Shown here: piece after piece, positions 1 through 12,022 of the stretch
How the letters are laid out: each line of letters opens with the position of its first letter
Numbering within the stretch: the stretch's first letter is position 1
Source of the DNA: Coniferiporia sulphurascens
Taxonomy: Eukaryota > Basidiomycota > Agaricomycetes > Hymenochaetales > Hymenochaetaceae
Direction of reading: 5' to 3'
Assembly (NCBI GenBank): GCA_002794785.1
Contig: NBBA01000001.1
Coordinates: forward strand, 2,976,001-3,040,000
DNA length: 64,000 nucleotides
The notes under the pieces: generated by a model
The model's database searches: none
Seen by the model: the letters and a program-made list of their open reading frames with translations, nothing else
What the model was told of the DNA's origin: nothing
Translations under genes and position numbers: made by a program

Positions 1-42
1 CGCATCCGCCACCCGTCTCTGACCCTCCCGTGCCCTCTCTAG

Positions 43-2960
43 GTCCTCATTCCCCCCCGTCCGGCAGCTATCTACGCCAATCTGCTCAAGGTCGAAGCGT
101 ATGCGCTGAGAAAAAACGATGCAGAGTATCTGCGTTATATACGCCATCTCAAAGAGGCCATGGTCAAGAAATGCCAGAAGCTCGTGCAGCAAACTATCAT
201 GGCCAACCCCGATTCCCAGCCCATCCGGAATGCGCCCGTAGTCGAAGCTCCTTTGGACTTCAGGCTCAAAAGGCTCGAGCAATGGTGGGAGGAGATGGAG
301 TCTCGTGGAAGATCCAAATCCAAGCCAGACCCATCAAAGAGACAGCGCGGTGAGTTGTATGCTTTCTTGACCTCTTTCCGTCGTCATTAAGGTGTGCTAT
401 GTAGGCCAAAGCACAAAGCATGCCAGCTCATCCAAAGCTGGAGACTCCTCTGGTAGAGGTCACAAACCATCTTCGAGCATTCACATCATGCCCAGTGCCC
501 CGTTGGGACAGACGTCACTCGTCAGGAAGCAGAGCACCGGTCGATTAACTGAGAGTCCAAACCAGTATGCTGTAACGTCTGTTGTGGTCTCGCCCACTCG
601 AGTGGAAAACATTTCGCCCAGCAAGAGAAAGAAGCCTCCGCACTTGACAATGTCCACGACGGGTCATCCGGGTCATCCACACCCTTCGCCTTCCATGCCT
701 CGTGCGCCACAAACCCCCGTCCGTCCAAACCAAAGCATACCAAAGCAAATAGCACACTCTCAATCTTCGCACACTCAGTCTCCGCGTAACCCTCCAACAT
801 GGCCTCTGACACCTCACTCGCCTGCATATGCCCCACTTTATGCAAATAGTCAATCTGCATCCCCATTGGAAACACTTCATAATCCTTACTTCGATCCGAA
901 CCAATCCCTTGCGACCCATCCTGTAGGAGTTTACTCAAGCCCAAATGCCCACGTGAAAAGTACGCCTGGACGGCACAACATCTCACTAGCTTCATATTCA
1001 CCTCCGCATCCTCGAGACGCCGTACAGGCGGATCCTTCGCTTCTCAAAAGCCAATTTCGTGCGACTTATATGATATCACCCTCTAATTCAAACTACTCTC
1101 CCCCTTCTAACGCCAGCAGGCCCTCCTCGTCGCCACAATATCCCGCTCTCGATCACGACGATGTTGGCGCATATATCAAGGCGGGTTCAGGGCAGGCAAT
1201 GCCCACACGGTCTCGGCCGCATAAATCATATACTGCCCCGCACTCGGCAGTCGTACCTTCGCACAGCACAACGTACTCGCCGCCTACCGCCGACAGCGGA
1301 CACAACAGACGTGCTACCGTCGGCGGAGACGATACAGACAGGAGCGTTCGTCGGCCAAAAGGCTACATGTATAGCTCGCCCGCAGCTTACTCCATGCAGC
1401 GCAATGATACGCGTATCGATCCGTATCCTCACGATAATACACACGATAACCAAAGAGCACATCAACCTGGTAGCGACCACAGTCCTTCCAGTTTGCGTCG
1501 TATGACACGCTTCCTAAACCAGCGCCTCACAGTCACCGGCTCGCCCTTGAGCTCAGGCTCACCTTCCGGCTCTCCCCGTTCCCAGGGCTCCGTTGGTGTC
1601 CATAGTGTGGTTGGCTCTCAACACCTTCACGATAGCGCCGGCGGAAGCCCGTATGAACAGACAACATCACCTGTATGTCCGGCTGTAGTCCCTAGGCAGT
1701 ATAACGGCGTGGCGGGCTCTGGATCTCCGAACTTACTACCCCCAGCTCCAGGGCTGCACTCTCGCTCACCAAGAGGCTCGAATGATGGCAGTAATGACGC
1801 GAATGGGATTGATTCCTCTTTAGTAGGCAAAGTTAGGAGGAAATTATCAAAGCGTCGTCCTTCTCAGCATAATTTGCGTGGTCACAACTCAGGCGACGCC
1901 CAGCTTGTGGATGCGAAACATGCTCCACAATACAATGTGCAGGAGCAGAACTTTTACGCCTCAGGTGGCAAATCTCCCAGGAGGGGCTATTCCATGCCTC
2001 CGGATGTGCAGCAGACTGGTGAAGGCATTGTTTCCTACCGTTCTGCGCCACATAGGGACGAGTTACCTGCACACACAGCTTACGCCTATGGCAGGTCCCC
2101 CAAATATGCCGATAGAGTGATACCTGATATGGCCGGTATGAAGCCAACGGACAGTGCGCGAAACAGCCGGTACACGTCCGGGGGTTCGAGTGTTTCCGAG
2201 CCCGTTATCCCTGATATTTCTTTGATCATGGAGGCAGAGCGCGGTAGAAATAAGAATGACCGTGTTCGCAGGAGGCTCGTTCCACTCCAAAGCTCCTCGG
2301 AAGAAGGCGGGACGCGTTATTATGATTCTGAAGCTGACCTTTCTGGACTGGATAGCGTTACCGATTACGAAGGCAAAGAAGGGCAAGATGACGGATCGGG
2401 AGAGTTCTATAAACGCCCATATAGGACTCGTGACGGCTATGGTTCTGGCTATGCTTCGGAAGCCGATGGGGAGAAGTCCCGTCCTCCTTCTCGACCTCCT
2501 TCACGTTCCCCTTCTCGAGGTATCCTCAAACGCTCGAGCAGTGTCTGCAGTCAACGTTCGAACAAAAGTGTAAGACTCGAGATCCCGAAAGACCGACGGG
2601 CCCTCGAGGAGGTACGCGATGCGGAGGACAGAGTTGACAGTGGCGGTAAGTGGCGTTTTCGTACTAACTATAAAGACAACCCGTTTTAATTTTGTCGTTC
2701 AGAGCGGCGACTCAAGGATCTGCTCAGGCACCCGGGGAAACGCTCAAGTGCTAACGATGTGGATGTCCTGAAGGCGACGGAAGCCCTCAACGAAGCTAGG
2801 CAAACGTTGAAGGAGAAGGATGCCACATACGAAGCCATAAGTAAGCCCGTTCTAAAATTTCAGATTAACTTCGGAGCTCAGCCCGGATTTTTCAGTCGAA
2901 GCGATGAAAAGCAAGAAATCCGACCGGGACGAATCAGAAACTAGTCCGCGTTATGTATGA
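43..2960 (+). CDS. Ser-rich protein of unknown function, 5' partial
   Basis: Only the C-terminal 916 residues are in the window: an intron ends at 42 (ctctag) and the start lies further left. Exons read 43-349, 405-2645, 2703-2840 and 2896-2960, all in frame. The first visible exon encodes a charged, probably helical block (about 100 aa, rich in Lys, Glu and Leu). The long second exon is a low-complexity Ser/Pro/Tyr/His-rich region with many SP dipeptides and a basic RS-like patch ending in RGILKRSSS. The C-terminus is helical and charged, with heptad-like spacing suggesting a coiled coil. No family is recognised; a regulatory or scaffold protein controlled by proline-directed kinases is only an inference. 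Confidence 0.75.
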
Positions 2961-3204
2961 TTTTTGCATAGTCTTGTCTTTACCCTATATCAGTTGTAGT
3001 ATACGCATCCACCTATTTTTGATACTTTTGCATAACACTTCCCTAGTGCTTCGTGAAACTGAAGGCCAAGGGAAACATAAGATTATTGCGTCGAACAGCG
3101 CTATGAGTTAAAGACTATTTAGTCTACTTAGTCAATAAGTAAAAAGGGGAACTGCGGAGCAGAGCGATAAATGAAAAGAACGCGCGATCTAAGATTAGTA
3201 ACGT

Positions 3205-5860
3205 TCATATTCGACGAGAAAATCTCTTTCTAGCCTTCATCTGCCAGTACCGAACAAGGCCAACCACACCAAGGCCAATAAGCACCGATACGCTCAGAAT
3301 AATATAAAAGAAGGTAAACGCCTCTCCCGCAAAATTATTGTGAGGTACTGTGGCCGTGTTGACCGAGAAAATTCCTAGGGAAAGCGTCAGCAACTTTATA
3401 TCGTGAAAAAAGAGTATACAAGAGTACCCAATAAGAGCTGAATGCAAAGGGCAGAGACTGAAACTACCGAGAGGAGGAGGATCGCTCTGTCTGTACTTCC
3501 TTTTGCGAGAGACTGCGAGACGCGGAGTTGGGAAAGGTATGCTGGATGTGAATGGCTCAGCATTCGTTCGTAATGCGTTAGAGATTGTTGCAGTGTCAAT
3601 ATATGGTCTAACAACAAAAAAATTAAGCTAGGAAGATAGAAAAAGGCTGATAAAACGCATTCTAACCTTGGATGTCGCCCATATAGATTGCAACTTCGCC
3701 CCCGTCAGCTACACCTAAGCCAAGGCCTGCACTACTTGCTTCAACAGACGATGCCAACAGTCTTTTGCGAATTTGCGCTATGACGTCGCCCTTGGTGCCA
3801 AGTAATCGTCCCAGAGACGTGACGATTCTTCTAGTGGCGGCCATTCTGAGTAAGGTCTTTGAAGTGGAAGTCATGGGTTGTTCCTTCTCGACGCCCTTTT
3901 TCTTTAGTCCTCTTCCCGTTATCCATCTTCGAAAAAAATTCCGAGTCGCTTGTTTGAAGCGATGCAACAATGAGAAATAAGGTTCCAAGATCCTGATGGT
4001 CAAAGGCAAGGAGAGCTGTGACGGCTTCGGAGAAGCTTCATCCTTCCCAGCGTCTTTTGCTTTCTCACTTATTGGGGGTGAGTCAGAAGGCGCCATCGAC
4101 TTTTCCCCTAACGTTTTTTCAGTAGACCCTTCTCCGGCATCATTCCCTGCAGTTCGTACATTTACCCCCGTCGGCTCCACGAATTCTGCCCCTTGGGAGT
4201 TATCTAAAACAAGGGCGTCCACTTCTTTTACCTCTTTTTCAATAGCAACGAGGATTGGAAAGAACTATCATCATGCTCCGTAAGTAGACTGAGCGTCGAT
4301 TTAAATTGAAGCTTACAGAATCGACGATAGAGTCCAAAAGTCCGTGCGCAATCCAATCTGTGAGACCCGTTCGGTTAGCTAACACACATGGGAAGAAATA
4401 AAAGCGCTACCAGATGTCATGTGAAAGGTATCCTCTAGATGTAAGATCTTGTTTCGGAGTTTTTCTGTGTGATCGGAAATGTCTTCGAAGTGAAACTTAT
4501 CGTAAGTAAGAAACGCTATCCTGATCTAGGTGCAGAAAGGGGACGACTCACCGAACAAATACCTTCCCTGAAAACAACTAGATAAACATTGACTGCGCCG
4601 ACAACGCCTTCATCGCCTGGTCCGGTTGGTACGCCTATAATGCCTTCGCTGCCTTGATGCCTAAACTGACGAAAGCGCTCCCGGGACCGCTCTCCTTCCA
4701 AAGCGCGGAAAACGATAAAGTAGTACCCTAGTCCAGGAAATAGTTCAAGCTTTTCGCGAGGATCTTGGTGAAGGATGTCCTCCAATGTGAGAGGATGGAG
4801 GTGGAGAATCTAGGCAAGCCATTAGTTTATGTCACTTTACTTTTGAAGCTAAAGGGCTAAAGCCCACCCTTCCGATCGAGCGTAGATCGTCCCAGGATGG
4901 ACTAGCCACGTCTAACCACCAGCCCTTTTCAGTTGTAGGTACCTCAGCAACCTTGGACAATGTCGAAGAGGATGGCACCTGGGAAGAGCCTGAAGTTTCG
5001 CCAAAAGATTTTCCTTTCCTTCCCTTTCCCTTGTTGATCATGCTCACAGATGAAGCATCCAGTATAGCCGACCGCCCCTGTGTTCTCTTCCATTTTGCAG
5101 ATTTTTTAAACGCTGAGTCTAAATGGCCAAGAATGAGTGGCATGGATGTTGTCCTAATAATCCTTCGTTCCTTTGCCTGTCGGCGCGTTTCTGCAGCATG
5201 AGGATCTCCCCCGGAAGCCTGCAATGACGTAGGCCCTAACACAACCTCTGGGGGAAGGAGAAGCGTGAGTTCTCGCGGGGTAACTCTGAACACCTCCCGG
5301 GCCTTCTTGCGAGCCAAAATAGCACGTTCATGCGCAGCATTATGCAGAGATGCCAAGCTAGAGTAGCGACGGCTTTTCCGATGGCGGCTTGCATGAGTCC
5401 GCGAGGTCGTAAGGCCCGAGTATGAAGACGAGGAGGACGAAGAGGAAGTGGAGCTTGATGCAGAAGAGTGAGCCCTAGCCCAGCGCGTTATTGCCGCCTC
5501 TACGACAGCTGCGAGTGCCCCAAAACGTCTTCCGTTGTTTGACGACGAGCTTGTGGACGATGATGCTACTGACACTCCGTCTATGTCAGGCGGGTTGGGA
5601 GAAGGGGAGTTACGTCCGCCACGATAAATATCGAAATCGACTGCTTCATCCTCAAGCTTGGAGTCCTCGTGTGGCGCTGCGGTAGTACGAAGTTCCGTTT
5701 GACTGTCGAAAGGTAGATTCGATGTATATACACCGATCCCCTGGGATTGCGAGTCTACCGAGAACGGTAGAAAATCTGCGACACGATCATGCTCGACTTC
5801 GGAGTCCTGTCTATGCGTAAGGTCGGGACTAATTGAGGGGCTCGCCAGAACATCGGCCAT
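3205..5860 (-). CDS. CorA-family Mg2+ transporter (Alr1/Mnr2 type)
   Basis: Minus-strand exons 5860-4868, 4809-4552, 4495-4411, 4357-4317, 4264-3667, 3607-3428 and 3374-3205 give 774 aa. Residues 1-330 are a Ser-rich cytosolic tail. The CorA core then starts with HPLTLEDILHQDPREK, the conserved entry of the family. Two membrane spans sit at the C-terminus (about 700-719 and 737-760). The pore loop after the first span reads GIFSVN, where bacterial CorA has GMN, so only Asn is kept. The product should move Mg2+ across the plasma or vacuolar membrane. ATG 5860 was chosen because the in-frame codon just upstream is TTG. A 26-codon uORF ends five nt before it. The alternative reading of the first intron (31 nt) was rejected because the 58-nt intron restores the family motif. 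Confidence 0.9.
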
Positions 5861-5865
5861 TTTCT

Positions 5866-5946
5866 TCAAAGGAGCGAAAGGTCAGAGTCGAGGTGTGCTT
5901 GTCGAGCAGGAGTGGATCCTGCGACTTTAGCAGGGTTCGCGGCCAT
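5866..5946 (-). promoter_or_regulatory. upstream ORF of the CorA gene
   Basis: An ATG at 5946 in a good context (ccATGG) opens 26 codons and stops with TGA at 5868-5866, five nt before the CorA start at 5860. It is in a different frame from CorA. Such a placement would force reinitiation or leaky scanning. That it is in the mRNA is inferred, not shown. Confidence 0.5.
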
Positions 5947-6040
5947 GGAATGCAAGGGCGAAACCACAAAAGGCTCCTTAAAGGATAAGCTTAAGTCGTA
6001 GACTTAATGAAAATTGAAATACAGAAGTGGGTACAGTACA

Positions 6041-6049
6041 TCACGTGAT
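6041..6049. promoter_or_regulatory. CACGTG box (TCACGTGAT)
   Basis: Palindromic TCACGTGA followed by T, about 180 nt upstream of the CorA start and just beyond the RRP36 stop. CACGTG is the classical target of bHLH factors of the Cbf1 type. Confidence 0.45.
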
Positions 6050-6073
6050 TGATAATTAATTATAAAACTATTA

Positions 6074-6921
6074 TTACTGGCCAATCTTCCGCCGTTTGTT
6101 TGACCTGATTTCCTCTGCGCCGGAGGGACGGGTTGAGAACGCAGGTATACGCTTCTTCTCCTTTTGATTGATCTTTTTCTGCCTTTTCTCGATCGCTTTC
6201 CGCACTGCGAACCGACCCCCACTCTCTGCCAAGGCATCGTGGCGGGCTCGCAGTAGGAGCTCCTTCTTTGCGGCTGTATAAGGGGAAAAGAATCAGCCCG
6301 CGTCTTGATGAGTATCCAAAGTGCAATTTGTCTTACAATCTTTCATGTGCCAATCCCCCTTTCCTTCCTTCCTCCGTTGTTTCTCCTCGTTTTTTATTTT
6401 CTCCAGCGCCTCGCCTTCTATACCTTCCCTCCTGTCTCGATCGACGGAACTCTCGGCTCTCTTCACAGCACGTTCCAACCTCTGTACGTCCTCTTCCCGT
6501 TCTTCTCGTTGATCCCTCGGCGAAGAACGCAGCATAGTTCTAGCACGCTTGAGAGTTTCTTTCAACGCACTGAGCTCCGTTTTGTGCATATCCGCGAGAA
6601 AAGAGTAATGCTTTTGAAACGCCTCAGAAGATGTCTCTCCGTCGAGTGACGAAAACCGTGGATCCCGATAATTCTGTGAGATGAAGCTATGAGCGAAGTG
6701 ACCCTTCAAACCACGATTTCATCGCTACGCACCACTTTCTTCATTTCCACCACCGGTCTTTTTCGCGTCACAGGCCGCTTCGAAGTCATTTCAACTGGGC
6801 TAGTAACAGATCCGTCTGACCATGAGCTTATGATTCATGGTTTGCATGGCTACTTGAACGCTTACGCATGCTTGTGTGCCCGCTTTTCAGGTTTGGTGGA
6901 GCTCTGCGCATGAGTCTGCAT
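6074..6921 (-). CDS. RRP36: rRNA-processing protein RRP36
   Basis: Exons 6921-6866, 6799-6733, 6673-6337 and 6273-6074 give 219 aa, the usual size of the family. The first exons carry the conserved KHAPVEMTSKRPVTRKR block, followed by NYRDPRF, which is the signature of RRP36. A long charged helix follows, then KDSAKKELLLRARHDAL and a very basic tail. RRP36 acts in the nucleolus in early cleavage of the 35S pre-rRNA as part of the small-subunit processome. The first intron (6865-6800) was needed to join the start methionine to the KHAP block. CorA lies downstream on the same strand, head to tail. Confidence 0.93.
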
Positions 6922-7149
6922 GGTTGGGGAACGTAGTTGATCTGTATCACTGAGACTATTAACCCTTCAGAAGTTGGAATACGGTAATTTTGCTTATGTA
7001 AGCATTTGCCGACAAGTGCGCCGGCTAGCCTGTTAAAAGCCAATAATGTCCAAAATTTTAATACGGTACGTATACCTATGTAGTACAGGTAGGCACTATA
7101 TTACTATTAGATATTAAAGGAAGATATAGCTTCTACAAGATTGTCTAGT

Positions 7150-8366
7150 CTACTTTCCCATTCTTAATTCCGCACTTGTGTACTGGTCCAAGGCTCTTCT
7201 AAACGTTTCCTCAGGAAGTGGTACAAGTGTCCGTTTGTTGCCACGACTTTTCCATGCGCGAGACAATGATGGCCTCTCATCATAACTGGGGATAAACAGT
7301 GTCAAGCATATGAATTGAAGGAAGTCAGAGGGCTTACAAGATCTCCGTGACTCTCATGATCCATGGCGGGAACCCATGTAATTCTAGCGGAGGACAGCAT
7401 AAGTAGGATTGTTCCAATGGATGAGCGATCATAAGATCCGGAGGAGGCAGACGAAGAGTGTCTGCGAAATAAAGTTAATTCATGTAAATTTACGAAAAGG
7501 CGACAAACATTAACGAACCAAGCAGAGCATCGTCAATTACGCCTATCCCAATTTCCATCTCGTTGGTCTCTTCCTTATTTGTCCCTTTTGCAACCTTTCT
7601 TGACTCCGCGAATGAGCGAGCCAATGTCGCCATGAATGGCTTAGAGGCTTCGTATGAAACTAACGATAGCTTCATCCCAGGGGGTTTCCCTGTTTTGTCC
7701 CGATAATCTAGAAGCAGCCTATTCTTCACTGAGCAAACAAGAAGCTCAGGCACGATGTATTTATTAAGAAGATTATGAGGTGCCCACCTGGGCGCCGTCT
7801 GGCAGGACTTTGCCGGATTCTCGGAATATCAACGCCATGATTTACCATAAACAGTGACGGGCTCGAGATGCAGCTTTCTGGGGTAGTTGGTCTTGAGTCG
7901 CTGGAGTCAGAGAGAAGTGGAGTAGGAGAGCATTCCAAGTCGCTAGCGTCAGATGAGCACTCCGAGTCTGGAGACATTCGATCAACGTCGTGAGCCAGAG
8001 CCGTCCTTATAAGGTCTGCATATTTGTTTGCAATGCCTACGGTGATGAATTGTTAATGAACCGCCGACGGCGGAGGCGGTAGCACACACCGTGACGAGTA
8101 TAAACGCTCAAGCTCCTAACACCAGCCTTCCTGCAACAGCGGACCGCACAAACAACGCTTTCAATGACCACTCCTGCCTCATTGTCTGCGGGTTCGTCTG
8201 ACGTGGTCGCGAGGATCAAGGCCATGCTAGTAGGGAGTTTAGCTCGTCGCTTCTCCAGTGGCTGCGGATTTGCCACGAAAGGCTGATATAAAAGAGCGAC
8301 AAGACATGTCCACAAGGTAAGTAGACTGTGCAGGACAGTGAGACAGCTCGACAAAAGCGGGTTCAT
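7150..8366 (-). CDS. NUS1: dehydrodolichyl diphosphate synthase subunit NUS1
   Basis: Exons 8366-8090, 8036-7788, 7728-7519, 7461-7338 and 7285-7150 give 331 aa. An N-terminal membrane span (about residues 5-30) is followed by the cis-prenyltransferase fold: LSVYTRHG, LPPPDLMIAHP, FPPWIMRVTEIFY and a C-terminal ELRMGK, which holds the RxG motif typical of Nus1/NgBR. Nus1 is the non-catalytic partner of the cis-prenyltransferase in the ER membrane and is needed for dolichol synthesis. A Ser-rich insert (MSPDSECSSDASDLEC and following) separates the two halves. The start is the first ATG; the open frame reaches further upstream but only to a GTG. Confidence 0.9.
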
Positions 8367-8577
8367 AGCATCGAAAAGATTACAGAGGCCTCTGGAACGC
8401 CGACGGTGAAAGAACACGTAGTATGAGATGCAAACGCCACTGTGGCAACGGAATTGTTGGCACGCGCAGGCGCGTCACGGATCCTTTTCGTACGTGCGCA
8501 TTCGGTACAAATACATGTCCATAGTAGTATTTTGCTGAGAAATTAAATAAACAAATGGGACTCTCCCAATCCTCTAT

Positions 8578-9610
8578 CTATGTCAGACCGGGCTCCTCAT
8601 CTATGGTCTTCTTGATCTTTAGCAGTATGGTGGTCTTCCAGTTATCCAACCTCGTGATTTGGTCGTAGTCCCGGCACGCCGTAGCGAAGGCCTCCAAGTC
8701 ACCAGATTCAACGGCCTCTATAAGGGCACTCAATAACTTGGCCTCTCGCGTAGATGTAAAAGATGGATCCGATCTTCTGTAATTCTCCATGTTCCTCTTG
8801 GCCGTTACCGAGTCCTATCAACATACTTCAGTTCGGCGGCACCTCCAATTATGAGACAGGGGCAGTTACATACCGAGTTTGCAAGAGCACAAAGACCTGA
8901 TCGCAGCCAATATTCTTTGACACTGTATTTAGTCAAACTGGACTGCAACGATTTTTCTGCAACTTGTTCATAGAGGGCGATAGCAGGCCCGAACTGGTCG
9001 ATCTGCGCGTGTAAGTCGGCGGCGTCCTTGAAGCATCCATTCGCCACTCTATGAAGACATCAGTGGCATGTTTTAAGCTACGGGTGAAGTAATCCTGACG
9101 CGTTAGCATCCTCTTGCTGATACCACTTCCCTGCTTGCTCGAAGCTATCGCATGCTCGATGGAGGTCGCTACTTTGCAAGTAGATCTGGCCGATGTCTTT
9201 CATCCTATCTGCTGCCTGCCTGAAGCGACCAGCCTTCGTCATGTTCGTGACTGTCTGGTTGAGTGCCTCAATGGCGACTGCAAACGAAGAGTTGGCGAAG
9301 CATAAAAGAGGGTAGGTGAGATGAGCGCACGCGGAGGGCGACCGGCCTGTTTGAAGGCCTTGGAAGCATTCCACCAGGCATTTGCTGCATCATTGATTTC
9401 GTCGTACTTCTCCCTGCATTCTGCCTCCTTGGAAAAGGCGTCGCCTGCTTTCTCGAAATTCCCCTCGAGCTTGAATGAATTGGCCGCCTGCTGAAAGAGA
9501 TCGCCAGCCTCTTCGTACTTTGTGGATGCCGAACTGAACCAGCCGCTGGACGAAGCCTCCTTCTTCACCGCCTTGTCGAACAACACCTCTGCTTGGGATT
9601 TGGGCGCCAT
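8578..9610 (-). CDS. SEC17: alpha-SNAP (SEC17)
   Basis: Exons 9610-9331, 9277-9100, 9048-8874 and 8814-8578 give 289 aa, the standard size. The TPR-like helical repeats are clear: EAGDLFQQAANSFK, NAWWNASKAFKQ, AADRMKDIGQIYLQ and AADLHAQIDQFGPAIALYEQ. The C-terminal block matches the NSF-activating end. It disassembles SNARE complexes together with Sec18/NSF. The second intron uses a weak donor (gtcagg at 9099), chosen because it is the only one giving EDANAVANGCFKDAAD. The gene is divergent from AGM1 with 223 bp between the start codons, including a CACGTG box. Confidence 0.94.
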
Positions 9611-9672
9611 GGTAGTCTGGGGGATGAGCGATCGAGCGCAGCACTGGCGGTGGCTGCTCCAAGCCAGAGGTG

Positions 9673-9678
9673 CACGTG
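9673..9678. promoter_or_regulatory. CACGTG box in the SEC17/AGM1 divergent promoter
   Basis: CACGTG inside tgCACGTGca, between the start codons of SEC17 (9610, minus) and the phosphoacetylglucosamine mutase gene (9834, plus). It could serve both directions. Confidence 0.4.
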
Positions 9679-9833
9679 CATTATCCGTGTAACGTCACAG
9701 GGCGTCGCGCCAGGGCCCGCATACAGCCTCATCGTCGTGACCGTACCAGGCTCAGCACCGCTCTCAGCGCTCACCACGTCTATCCAACCCTTCTCTTCCT
9801 CCCCATACCCTCTCCTACCAACACGCGCTCTCG

Positions 9834-11758
9834 ATGTCTCTGCACGACAAAATTAAGGCCTACGCAGACTTGCATCCCAAACCCTCGAATATTCAATTCA
9901 ATTATGGCACCGCTGGCTTCAGGACTCTGTACGTCCATTTCCTCTCATCCTCGCCGTTGCCTAGCTTACTCGTAATTACACAGTGGCGCTCTTCTCGAAT
10001 CCGTACTCTTCAGAGTCGGAATCCTTGCCGCCCTCAGGAGTAAGAAGTTAGATGGCAAGACAATAGGCGTAATGATCACGGCGTCCCACAATCCCGAACA
10101 GGTACTTGCGCATCCAATTTTAGTGCCTCACACGCACTTGTTCATCCCGTCATAGGACAATGGTGTAAAACTGGTAGACCCTCGTGGGGAAATGCTTGAA
10201 GCCGCTTGGGAAGGCCACGCCACCATCTTCGCAAACGCTCCTTCTACGGAAGCTTTTATAGAAGCTGTTCAGAACCTCGTTAAAACCGCCAAGATCGATT
10301 TATCTAAACCAGCGAGGGTCGTATATGCGCGGGACACGCGTCCGACGGGTCCCAGCCTGGTTGTGGCTTTTGAAGATGGTCTAAAGGCGATCGGTGCCGA
10401 AGGTAGAAATGAGGGCATCAAGACCACCCCTGTATTGCACTACCTCGTGCGATGCATCAATAGCAAGGGTACGAAGGAGGAATATGGGGTTGATTCTGAA
10501 GATGGATACATGAAGAAACTCAGCGGGGCGTTCAAAAAGCTTGTGGTTAGTGTCCTAGCCGGATCCCACATTTTTCCTTACTCAGAGATCCCCCATGACT
10601 AGGCGGGGAAGACGCTAAGTGGGCCTTTGCTCGTTGATTGCGCGAATGGCGTGGGAGCTCCCACTGTAGAACTCTTGACGCGGTACTTAGGCGACTCGCT
10701 GCCCCTAAAACTAGTGAATACCGCTGTCACTACCGAAGGTGCCCTAAATAACTCATGTGGGGCAGACTACGTGAAGACCCACCAGAAGCTCCCGCCTTCT
10801 CTTTCTGGTGTGCTTCGTGCTGGACAACGTGCCTGCAGTCTAGACGGAGATGCCGACCGACTGATTTATTATTACATGAACGAGCGCAATCAATTCCGTC
10901 TGCTAGACGGTGACAAAATTGCCGCTCTCGTAGCTGCATTTATTGTGGAGTTGGTCAAGCTGGCAGGGCTCGAGGACAGTATTGAGGTCGGCGTGGTGCA
11001 AACGGCCTACGCCAATGGTGCCTCTACGAAATATCTTTCAGAGGTATGTCCGTTTATTTTCTGTTGTGTTCGACGCATTCTGAGTTGATGGGCAGCGTCT
11101 CCCTGTGAAATGCGTTCCGACAGGTGTTAAGCACCTACACCATGCGGCTGAGCATTATTCCGTCGGAGTCTACTTTGAGGCCAACGGTCATGGTACTGTT
11201 CTGTTTTCACCAACTGCCATGACGACCCTCGTCGAACACAAGCCTAGCACGCCTGCCCAGCAAACCGCGTTGAATCATCTCTTCAACTTGACGGAACTGA
11301 TAAACCAGACCGTGGGCGACGCACTTTCAGACATGCTACTTGTTGAGGTTGTTCTAGCGCATAAGTCATTCTCCGGCATCGAGTGGGACTCCCTGTACAG
11401 TGATTTGCCGAATCGTCTCGTTAAAGTCGTCGTAAAAGATAGCAGCAGCTTTAAGACAGAGGATGCGGAGCGCCGCCTAGTTTCGCCGCCCGGTTTACAG
11501 CAGAGGCTTGATGAGCTCGTGAAGAAATATGACGGTGGCCGATCGTTCGTGCGACCGAGTGGGACTGAGGACGTCGTCCGTGTATACGCTGAGGCGATTT
11601 GGAGGCCTCAAGCTGAGGGTAAGTTACGTGCACGCAAAATCGAAATTGGGAAAGACATTGACCAATTGCATTCTTCAGAATTGGCCCTCAAAGTAGCGGG
11701 TCTTGTTTACGACTTCACAGGAGGTGATCCCATTACTCGCCCTGGCGAATTCCTGTGA
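9834..11758 (+). CDS. PCM1: phosphoacetylglucosamine mutase
   Basis: Exons 9834-9928, 9984-10101, 10156-10545, 10603-11043, 11096-11618 and 11679-11758 give 548 aa. The enzyme converts GlcNAc-6-P to GlcNAc-1-P on the way to UDP-GlcNAc, the precursor of chitin and glycans. Visible motifs: the active-site serine loop TASHNPEQ (Ser about 66), the metal loop DGDADR (about 282-287) and the phosphate-binding RPSGTED near residue 501. The last intron (11619-11678) is 60 nt with no in-frame stop, so the ORF reads through it. I removed it because gtaagt..ttcttcag borders are strong and splicing gives EELALKVAGLVYD, the family ending. Confidence 0.94.
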
Positions 11759-11955
11759 AGAGGCCTGTTCGCGTTGAGAATCTTGCTCGCTTTTATCGGC
11801 TACCCCCGACCTTCTGCCAGGCTTACCGAATAGATACCTTTTGTACTCATATACTTACTACAAGGAGAACAGGCCAAACGTTACTGAATTAGGAATTACA
11901 TGCCTTTCGCTGTGTAAATCGCGTGCTATTCGGTCTCACCGAGTCAGAGTGCCTC

Positions 11956-11963
11956 TATATATT
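11956..11963 (+). promoter_or_regulatory. TATA-like box of DUG3
   Basis: TATATATT 60 nt upstream of the DUG3 start codon (12023). Confidence 0.35.
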
Positions 11964-12022
11964 CAGCTTCCAACGTCCCTCAATAACTAGTCTCGTCCCA
12001 ATAACCCGTGGCCACACTACAG

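Noticed and set aside
522..1001. Long minus-strand ORFs opposite the Ser-rich gene
   Set aside because: They mirror the codon pattern of the plus-strand low-complexity exon and have no family character or splice support.
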